12,356 bases of DNA from Synergistaceae bacterium (GTDB lineage Bacteria > Synergistota > Synergistia > Synergistales > Aminobacteriaceae). Within the stretch, counting starts at the first letter, position 1, and each line of letters begins with the position of its first letter. The position numbers were made by a program, and so were the translations under genes. The DNA is taken from the NCBI GenBank assembly GCA_017427625.1, contig JAFRSL010000259.1, positions 1 through 12,356 of the forward strand, in the 5' to 3' direction. Shown here piece by piece: positions 6,394 through 12,356 of the stretch. Below the pieces are notes generated by a model. That model was not told the origin of the DNA and did not search any database. It was given only the letters and a program-made list of their open reading frames with translations.

Positions 6394-8079
6394 ATGAGCG
6401 TTTCCCTTTACAGAAAATATCGACCTCAATTTTTCTCTGATGTCATAGGGCAGAAGTCAGCCGTTGACGTTCTCACTAACTCAATATTGCGTGGTCGAGT
6501 AGGTCATGCGTATCTATTCTCAGGTTCAAGGGGGTGCGGTAAAACTTCAGCCGCCAGAATCTTCGCAAAAGCCCTGAACTGTCTTGAGCGTAACGGATTT
6601 GAGCCTTGCGGGTCTTGCCGTAACTGTCAGGAAATTACTGCCGGAGAATCGCTTGACGTTATAGAGATTGACGGAGCTTCCAATAATGGGGTCGACAATA
6701 TTCGCGGCCTGAAAGAGAACGTAGCACTCTCGCCTTTCAATTCACGTTACAAAATTTACATTATTGACGAAGTTCACATGTTATCGCAAGGAGCATTCAA
6801 CGCCCTGTTGAAGACCCTCGAAGAACCTCCCGAACACGTAATCTTCATCATGGCCACAACTGAACCTCACAAAGTCCCCGTAACAATCCGCTCACGATGT
6901 CAGCATATCCCATTCAGGAGCATAACGCCCGATGACATATATTCGCGTCTCGATTACGTCTGCAAGAACGAGAGCATAACCGCTGAGGCTGAGGCATTGC
7001 GTGAGATTTCGAGGCAGGCTGACGGTGCATTGAGGGACGCTCTTTCGTTGCTTGAACAGGTCATAGCGTCAGGGAATATTACGCTTGCGAACGTTGAGGC
7101 AATTTGCGGGGCTGGAAGCAGACCGTCATTTGAGCGATGGATTACGGGATTGAGGGAGAATCCTGAGAATGCTTATACTGGTTTGAGGGCAATGTTTGAC
7201 GCTGGGGCATCGGGAGTCAGGGTGCTTGAGGAAATCTTTGCGATATTACGGGACTTGCTCATTGTGTCGAAATGGAAGAATGCCGCCGACAGCTTGGGAT
7301 TATCGGAGCAGGAGAAGAACTTTCTCGTCAACGAAGCATCTCAGTGGAAGCCTGCGGAAATTCACCGAATGATGAGGTCAACACTGAGAATACTGGGCGA
7401 GGCTCGAATGGGAGTAAGGACGGATATACTTCTCGGAATGTTCATGTTGAGCGTTGAGGACAATCGTCTGTCGTTCATCCCTGAGACGGAGAAGGTAGTT
7501 CCTCATGCAACGATGCGAGATGAAACTCCTCCGCCTGTCATTACAGCCCCCGCCGTTCAAGCACCTGTTGAGGTTAAGGAAGACCCCGTGCTTAAGGAGG
7601 AGATTTTGACGCTTGCACATGAGAAGAACTTTGCTGTATGGTGCGCGTTGTATGATTCGAGACCGATGGTTCGAGGGAATGAACTGGTTCTCGACATGGC
7701 TCACAGGTACAATTACACGGTCTTGAAGATAGACAGGAACGCTGCGGAATTGTCGGAGATTTTCGGGAAGTATGGGAGTGTCGTCCTTCGTTACGGCTCT
7801 GCTGAGTATCCTTGCCCCCGAAAGCCAACTGCCTCGCCGGAAATTCACATGCCCGCCAAAGCCGTCAAAGAACCTACGAAAACTATTGACTTCAACATGC
7901 CATTACCCGACGAAAAGCCCGTGCCGTCAGCGCAATCACCAAACTCATCGTTCGGAGACTTCATTCGCGGACTTAGTGCTATGGGGCTTAACCCTGAGGT
8001 CATTTTGCACAGGCAGATGGAAAGCGATGACACTGACACTGACAGCGACAACGAAATATCGGAAGGAGACGCGGAATAA
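6394..8079 (+). CDS. dnaX: DNA polymerase III clamp-loader subunit (tau/gamma)
   Basis: An AAA+ ATPase that loads the sliding clamp and, in its tau form, ties polymerases to the replisome. I chose ATG 6394 (561 residues) because GGAGG at 6379-6383 lies 10 bases before it and MSVSLYRKYRPQ is the standard DnaX opening. The frame is open back to a GTG at 6352, but that 14-codon extension is not family-like. Visible motifs are Walker A GSRGCGKT (44-51), a four-cysteine zinc module (Cys63, 72, 75, 78), Walker B IYIIDE (121-126), the sensor 1 region ATTEPHK (154-160) and the SRC arginine-finger motif (167-169). A Pro-rich linker (about 364-400) leads to a tau-type C-terminal region and a very acidic tail (DDTDTDSDNEISEGDAE). 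It is a little shorter than E. coli tau (643). I see no A-AAA-AAG slippery site, so a separate gamma product is not predicted. The stop abuts dnaE. Confidence 0.95.
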   Translation: MSVSLYRKYRPQFFSDVIGQKSAVDVLTNSILRGRVGHAYLFSGSRGCGKTSAARIFAKALNCLERNGFEPCGSCRNCQEITAGESLDVIEIDGASNNGVDNIRGLKENVALSPFNSRYKIYIIDEVHMLSQGAFNALLKTLEEPPEHVIFIMATTEPHKVPVTIRSRCQHIPFRSITPDDIYSRLDYVCKNESITAEAEALREISRQADGALRDALSLLEQVIASGNITLANVEAICGAGSRPSFERWITGLRENPENAYTGLRAMFDAGASGVRVLEEIFAILRDLLIVSKWKNAADSLGLSEQEKNFLVNEASQWKPAEIHRMMRSTLRILGEARMGVRTDILLGMFMLSVEDNRLSFIPETEKVVPHATMRDETPPPVITAPAVQAPVEVKEDPVLKEEILTLAHEKNFAVWCALYDSRPMVRGNELVLDMAHRYNYTVLKIDRNAAELSEIFGKYGSVVLRYGSAEYPCPRKPTASPEIHMPAKAVKEPTKTIDFNMPLPDEKPVPSAQSPNSSFGDFIRGLSAMGLNPEVILHRQMESDDTDTDSDNEISEGDAE

Positions 8080-11000
8080 ATGAGTATGGATTTTGTACAT
8101 CTTCACGTTCACACGGAGTATAGCCTGCTTGACGGTGCAATCCGAACGAAGGATTTAGCGAAGAAGGTAGCAGGCTGGGACACTAAGGCCGTAGCAATAA
8201 CGGATCACGGAGTCCTCTACGGGGCTGTTGAGTTCTACAAGAATTGCCTCGCTCAAGGAGTGAAACCGATTCTAGGCTGTGAGACATACGTTGCGACTTC
8301 AGGAATTGATGACAGGAAGAACAAGCGCGCTAATCATCTACTCCTCCTTGCCGAGAACATGACGGGCTGGCACAACTTGATGAAACTCATCTCAATCGCA
8401 AACACAAACGGCTTCTGGTACAAACCACGAATCGAGCATAAGTTCCTTGAGGAGTACCACGAGGGGATCATAGCGTCTTCGGCGTGTTTGGCGGGCGAGA
8501 TTCCGCAGAAGATTTTATCCGGCGACATTGAAGGTGCGGTTGAAATCGCTGAATATTACGACGGAACAATGGGACGCGGAAATTTCTTCCTTGAGGTCAT
8601 GCCCAACACCCTCGACGAGCAGAAGAAAGTCAACGAGGCAATAATCGACATATCCCGCAGGACTGGAATACCAATGATTGCGACCTGCGACTCACATTAC
8701 CTCAACCGCGAGGATTACGACTGGCACAAGATATTATTGCGTATCAACACCCACGCTGACCCAACAGATGACGCATTCGGATTTGACCGCAACGAGTTCT
8801 ATCTGATGAGTCCCGAAGAGATGTACGAGAAATTCGGCGACACTATACCTGACGCTCTCACTAACACCGTAGAGATTGCCGAACGCTGCAACGTCAAAAT
8901 AATTCCTGAACACAGAAAGTATCTCCTCCCTGAGACGAATCTAGGAGACGGCATGACCCCCGATGACGAACTCAGGAAGAGAGCGCATGACGGCTTGAAA
9001 GCGAGATTTGAGGCAAGAGGCACAGAGATTCCAGAGGAATACATGAAGCGTCTTGAGCTTGAACTCAACGTTATTACGCAAATGGGATTCAGCTCGTACT
9101 TCCTCATAGTGTCGGGGATAATTCAAGCTGCGAAGTCCCGTAACATTCCGATTGGGCCGGGACGTGGTTCAGCAGCAGGAAGCCTCGTAGCGTGGTCTCT
9201 GAAAATCACGGAGCTTGACCCCTTGCGTTACAACCTCCTCTTTGAGCGTTTCCTCAATCCTGAGAGAATATCAATGCCCGATATTGACACTGACGTTTCC
9301 GACAAAGGGCGCGAGGAACTTCTCAAATATATATCGGATTACTACGGCTCTGACCACGTGGCGCAGATCATAACGTTCGGGCGAATGAAGGGCCGTCAGT
9401 CGGTGAAAGATGTCGGCCGCGCTCTCGGAATGGACTACTCAATCATGGACAAGACAGCGAAGTTAATCCCGCCGATGTGCAAGAGTCTTTCTCAGGCACT
9501 TGAAGACACTCCCGACCTCAAAGCTGAGTATGACGCAGACCCCGTCAAGCGCAACATAATCGACAAGGCCGGGAACATTGAGGGATTGGCTCGACATACC
9601 TCACAGCACGCCGCCGGTGTCGTAATCACGCCGATGCCTGTTACAGATGCAGTCCCAGTTAAGAGACTGGGTGAGGGTGAGACGGGACAGGTTGTTACAC
9701 AGTTCACGATGGGAGATGTCGAGGAACTTGGTCTCGTGAAGATGGACTTTCTTGGTCTTTCAACACTCTCAATAATCGAGGAGGCTCTGGAGAACATCAA
9801 GTCCAATGGCAAGGCTGTCCCCGACATGAACAAGGTCAACGATGAAATTGACGACGCAGAGACATTCAAGCTGTTGAGCGACGCTGACACGATGGGGGTA
9901 TTCCAGCTTGAATCCGATGGAATACGCTCAATGATGAGGAAATTGAAGGCTGACTGCTTCGAGGACTTAGTGGCGGCATTGGCGATGTATCGTCCCGGCC
10001 CTTTGGATTCAGGAATGGTTGACCAGTACATCGACTGCAAACATGGCCGAGCGACACCCCATTATCCGCACCCATTGCTTGAACCAGTGCTGAAGGAGAC
10101 ACACGGAGTCATTCTCTACCAGGAACAAGTCATGCAATGTGCCTCAGTTCTTGCGGGTTACACACTTGGTGAGGCGGATCTGCTTCGTCGTGCAATGGGC
10201 AAGAAGAAAGTCGAGGTAATGCAGGAACAGCGCGCAAAATTCCTCGCGGGTGCAAAAGAGAAGGGCATCGAATCCGAAACAGCGTCATCAATTTTCGACA
10301 ACATCGAGAAATTCGCGGGCTATGGTTTCAACAAGTCCCACAGCGCAGCTTATGCGTTAATCTCATACGATACAGCGTGGCTGAAAGTCCATTACCCCAC
10401 CGAGTTCATGGCCGCATACCTGTCGAGCCAAATGAAAGCGAAGCGTGAGGTTCTCGGTCATTACGTCCTTGAGGTAAGGCAGAGCGGAATACAGGTTTTG
10501 CCGCCCGACATAAATTCGTCAATGGAAAATTTCACGGCTGTCGGCGAGGTTATTCGCTTCGGGCTTGGAGCTGTCGCAAGAATGGGTCATAACACCGTCA
10601 TGATGATACTTAACGAGCGCAAAAACGGAAAGTTCACATCGTTGTGGGACTTCATGAAGCGTGTTGACATGAGCCTGATGAACAAGACGGTATTCGAGAA
10701 CTTGATAAAGGCCGGAGCATTAGACGAGATTCACAAGAACCGCGCAATGTTGCTGAACGCGCTCCCGAAATATCTCGAAGCGATACAGAGCGTTAATGCC
10801 GAGAAGAAGACCAGCCAGCTCGGATTGTTTGAGATTGACGACGGCGGGGACGATGACGCAGTTTCCGCAGAGCCTGAGATTCCCGAAATCCCGGAATTTG
10901 ACGAACACACCAAGCTGGATTACGAGAAGCAGGTTACAGGAATGTATATTTCCGGCCACCCGTATGAGACTCATCAGGAGGAGTTATCGCCCTACACGAA

Positions 11001-11532
11001 CTGCAAGATCATGGATCTCAACGGCTGGAAGAGCGAGAACCTGAAGCCATGTGTCGGAGGAATCATAGCGTCCATAAAGGAGAAGACCACCAAGAAAGGC
11101 TCGAACATGTGCAATCTTCAGCTTGAGGACACGGAGGGGAGCATTGACGTTGTGATATTCCCAAAGATGTGGGAGGAGCTGAAGGGTACATTGACGGTCG
11201 GTGATGCCTGCGTTATTGAGGGGAAGTTTGACGACAGGGGGCAGCTTTTGCCCGACAAAATCATGATGGCTGATGACCTTAACGGGAAGGCCAAGCGTTA
11301 TATCACCCTGAGTGTTGACGCTGAGGAATGCCGCAACATGAACTTGAAGCGATTTGTGGCGGCTCTCAATGGCAGCAAGGGAAATTCGCGGGTAATCCTT
11401 GAGCTTAAGGGCGAGGGGGAGACGTTCTGCGTCTATCTCGGAGGCTGTAACATTGACGCAGAGAGGCTGAATGATTCGCTGTCAAAGGTAATGCCGTCGG
11501 GCAGCTTTTCGGTTCATTGCGGGGCAGCGTGA
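8080..11532 (+). CDS. dnaE: Replicative DNA polymerase III alpha subunit
   Basis: The catalytic subunit of the chromosomal replicase: 1150 residues, normal for DnaE. The start ATG 8080 directly follows the dnaX stop (TAAATG), with GGAAGGAG at 8061-8068 as the ribosome-binding site. In order it has an N-terminal PHP domain (about 1-280), the polymerase core with GPGRGSAAGS (359-368), and the catalytic aspartates Asp401 and Asp403 (PDIDTD) and Asp556 (VKMDFLGL). YGFNKSHSAAYA (748-759) follows, then a helix-hairpin-helix region (about 800-890). A clamp-binding motif QLGLF (913-917) precedes an acidic linker, and an OB fold lies at about 990-1065. By alignment in my head to mycobacterial DnaE1, all nine PHP metal ligands are present: His9, His11, Asp18, His43, Glu68, His86, Cys136, Asp204, His206. 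E. coli DnaE has lost several of these. The PHP domain is therefore predicted to be an active 3'-5' proofreading exonuclease. Confidence 0.97.
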   Translation: MSMDFVHLHVHTEYSLLDGAIRTKDLAKKVAGWDTKAVAITDHGVLYGAVEFYKNCLAQGVKPILGCETYVATSGIDDRKNKRANHLLLLAENMTGWHNLMKLISIANTNGFWYKPRIEHKFLEEYHEGIIASSACLAGEIPQKILSGDIEGAVEIAEYYDGTMGRGNFFLEVMPNTLDEQKKVNEAIIDISRRTGIPMIATCDSHYLNREDYDWHKILLRINTHADPTDDAFGFDRNEFYLMSPEEMYEKFGDTIPDALTNTVEIAERCNVKIIPEHRKYLLPETNLGDGMTPDDELRKRAHDGLKARFEARGTEIPEEYMKRLELELNVITQMGFSSYFLIVSGIIQAAKSRNIPIGPGRGSAAGSLVAWSLKITELDPLRYNLLFERFLNPERISMPDIDTDVSDKGREELLKYISDYYGSDHVAQIITFGRMKGRQSVKDVGRALGMDYSIMDKTAKLIPPMCKSLSQALEDTPDLKAEYDADPVKRNIIDKAGNIEGLARHTSQHAAGVVITPMPVTDAVPVKRLGEGETGQVVTQFTMGDVEELGLVKMDFLGLSTLSIIEEALENIKSNGKAVPDMNKVNDEIDDAETFKLLSDADTMGVFQLESDGIRSMMRKLKADCFEDLVAALAMYRPGPLDSGMVDQYIDCKHGRATPHYPHPLLEPVLKETHGVILYQEQVMQCASVLAGYTLGEADLLRRAMGKKKVEVMQEQRAKFLAGAKEKGIESETASSIFDNIEKFAGYGFNKSHSAAYALISYDTAWLKVHYPTEFMAAYLSSQMKAKREVLGHYVLEVRQSGIQVLPPDINSSMENFTAVGEVIRFGLGAVARMGHNTVMMILNERKNGKFTSLWDFMKRVDMSLMNKTVFENLIKAGALDEIHKNRAMLLNALPKYLEAIQSVNAEKKTSQLGLFEIDDGGDDDAVSAEPEIPEIPEFDEHTKLDYEKQVTGMYISGHPYETHQEELSPYTNCKIMDLNGWKSENLKPCVGGIIASIKEKTTKKGSNMCNLQLEDTEGSIDVVIFPKMWEELKGTLTVGDACVIEGKFDDRGQLLPDKIMMADDLNGKAKRYITLSVDAEECRNMNLKRFVAALNGSKGNSRVILELKGEGETFCVYLGGCNIDAERLNDSLSKVMPSGSFSVHCGAA

Positions 11533-11536
11533 TGAC

Positions 11537-11652
11537 GGTAACCCCCTCGCCAACAAGTTGGCCCTCTCCCCCTTGTCATGGGGCGTGAAGTTCTCCGCTT
11601 TTCCTGCCTCCCCTGCGAAGGGGAGGTGTCTCGAAGAGACGGAGGGGTTGCC
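11537..11652. repeat. 116-bp palindromic MITE-like intergenic repeat
   Basis: The element has imperfect inverted ends: GGTAACCCCCTC at the left, and GGCAACCCCTCC when the right end is read on the other strand. Each arm carries hairpins. GCCAA/TTGGC closes a CAAG loop (11549-11562). CCCC/GGGG closes a 7-base loop (11569-11583). CCTCCCCT/AGGGGAGG closes a GCGA tetraloop (11607-11626). GTCTC/GAGAC closes a GAA loop (11628-11640). It is C-rich on one half and G-rich on the other, unlike the genes around it. It starts 4 bases after the dnaE stop, so it is transcribed with dnaE and may protect or end that message, though it has no T-tract. I see no target-site duplication. The GGCAACCCCTCC-type end resembles intergenic repeats I recall from gut bacterial genomes; copies elsewhere in this genome cannot be checked here. 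Confidence 0.65.
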
Positions 11653-11674
11653 ATTTTCTGACGGAGGAAACGTT

Positions 11675-11705
11675 TTCACGCAAAATAAGAAATGACCTGT
11701 ATAAT
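11675..11705 (+). promoter_or_regulatory. Promoter of pyruvate kinase gene
   Basis: A perfect TATAAT -10 box lies at 11700-11705. The best -35 candidate is TTCACG at 11675-11680 (4 of 6 bases), with a long 19-base spacer. Transcription would start near 11712, giving a leader of about 29 bases that contains the GGGGAG ribosome-binding site at 11726-11731. It lies downstream of the palindromic repeat, so pyk has its own start and does not depend only on read-through from dnaE. Confidence 0.55.
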
Positions 11706-11740
11706 TTAATCACCGCAATTTGAGAGGGGAGAAAGAAATC

Positions 11741-12356
11741 ATGTTCGTAAAAATAGTATGCACAATCGGCCCAGCGTCAGACAATTTCGACACGCTGAAG
11801 GCAATGGCTGAGGCTGGAATGAACGTAGCCCGACTGAATTTCTCGCACGGTGATTATTCCGGCCATGAGAAGAAACTCAAGCTGATCCGCCGTGTTGAAC
11901 GCTCAGTGAAGAAACCCATAGCCGCGCTTCTCGACACGAAAGGCCCGGAGATTCGCACAGGACACATGGCCGGCGGTGAGATCACGCTAACTCAGGGGGA
12001 AAAGATAGTCCTATCGTCATGTGATGAGGCATTCGAGGGAACACCCGAAAGAATCTGGGTGAACTACAAGCTCCTCGCAAAAGAAGTAACGCCCGGCCAA
12101 AGCATTTTCATTGACGACGGTGCGCTTAACCTTGAGGTTGAGTCCGTTAATGGCGATGATGTAACCTGCCGGATAATTGTTGGAGGCCCGCTTCGCAACA
12201 CTAAGGGCATCAATCTTCCTGGAGCTGACATAACTATGCCCGCGCTTTCGGAAAAGGACAAGAAGGACATAGAGTGGGGCATTCAGCACGGAATGGAGTA
12301 CCTCGCTGTATCATTCGTGAAGACACGTCAGGACATCGTGGAAGTCAGAAGGCTCA
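11741..12356 (+). CDS. pyk: Pyruvate kinase (3' end outside window)
   Basis: Pyruvate kinase makes ATP and pyruvate from phosphoenolpyruvate and ADP in the last step of glycolysis, in the cytoplasm. Only the first 205 codons are in the window. The start ATG 11741 follows GGGGAG by 9 bases and gives the family opening VKIVCTIGPAS. Visible residues are Arg31 (substrate) with Asn33 and Ser35 of NFSHG (potassium site), then DTKGPEIRTG with Asp65 and Thr66 completing that site. The B domain lid has IDDGAL, and the return to the barrel shows GINLPGADITMPALSEKD and then the start of the AVSFVK strand. The catalytic lysine strand, the Mg-binding Glu/Asp pair and the C domain lie beyond the edge, so allosteric type cannot be judged. 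It has its own promoter. Confidence 0.95.
   Translation, partial: MFVKIVCTIGPASDNFDTLKAMAEAGMNVARLNFSHGDYSGHEKKLKLIRRVERSVKKPIAALLDTKGPEIRTGHMAGGEITLTQGEKIVLSSCDEAFEGTPERIWVNYKLLAKEVTPGQSIFIDDGALNLEVESVNGDDVTCRIIVGGPLRNTKGINLPGADITMPALSEKDKKDIEWGIQHGMEYLAVSFVKTRQDIVEVRRL

Noticed and set aside
6300..6400. Replication origin at the strand switch near the dnaX start
   Set aside because: No DnaA-box cluster or long A/T-rich unwinding region is seen; the gap is just a short divergent promoter region.
7378..7848. Minus-strand open frame of 156 codons
   Set aside because: Antisense to the dnaX C-terminal region; no ribosome-binding site or family likeness.
6394..8079. Programmed frameshift in dnaX giving a gamma product
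   Set aside because: No run of six or more A and no A-AAA-AAG heptamer followed by a stem-loop was found.
9492..10040. Minus-strand open frame of 182 codons
   Set aside because: It is antisense to the dnaE polymerase core. Ser/Ile-rich low-complexity content is typical of a shadow frame.
11531..11660. Standard Rho-independent terminator after dnaE
   Set aside because: The hairpins are strong but none is followed by a T-tract, so the region is listed as a repeat.
11482..11679. Minus-strand open frame of 65 codons over the palindromic repeat
   Set aside because: It spans the dnaE end and the hairpin repeat; its sequence is explained by those.

Overview
The window looks like chromosomal DNA of a diderm (outer-membrane) bacterium of moderate G+C. 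The evidence is an LpxB-type glycosyltransferase coupled to an MsbA-type ABC exporter, together with FlaA1/CapD-type envelope sugar synthesis. The mix of an LpxB-related enzyme, a DnaE with a complete PHP metal site, a dnaX-dnaE pair and a GGCAACCCCTCC-type intergenic palindrome made me think of Synergistota. That placement is inference; the sequence alone does not prove it.

The left half is mostly minus strand. An MsbA-like ABC transporter (cut by the window's left edge) follows an LpxB-like gene with a 4-base stop/start overlap. A short A/T-rich, apparently two-way promoter separates this pair from a plus-strand gene for a secreted, coiled-coil protein of unknown function. That gene converges on a small frameshifted minus-strand remnant, probably the C-terminal tail of an Rpn/PD-(D/E)XK nuclease-type transposase. 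The remnant overlaps the end of a membrane-anchored UDP-sugar 4,6-dehydratase gene (FlaA1/CapD/WbpM family). Three bases upstream of that gene lies an unrecognised helical protein of about 150 residues.

The right half is plus strand. dnaX (clamp-loader tau subunit) abuts dnaE (replicative polymerase alpha subunit) as TAAATG, so clamp loader and polymerase are probably made from one message. DnaE keeps all nine PHP metal ligands and the three polymerase aspartates. A 116-bp imperfect palindrome with several hairpins follows dnaE. Then comes a promoter with a perfect -10 box and the first 205 codons of pyruvate kinase, cut by the right edge.

I do not see a clear new multi-gene system. The items most worth a second look are the secreted coiled-coil protein with an 11-residue aromatic repeat, the unknown gene coupled to the dehydratase, the homopolymer-frameshifted remnant, and the palindromic repeat between dnaE and pyk.
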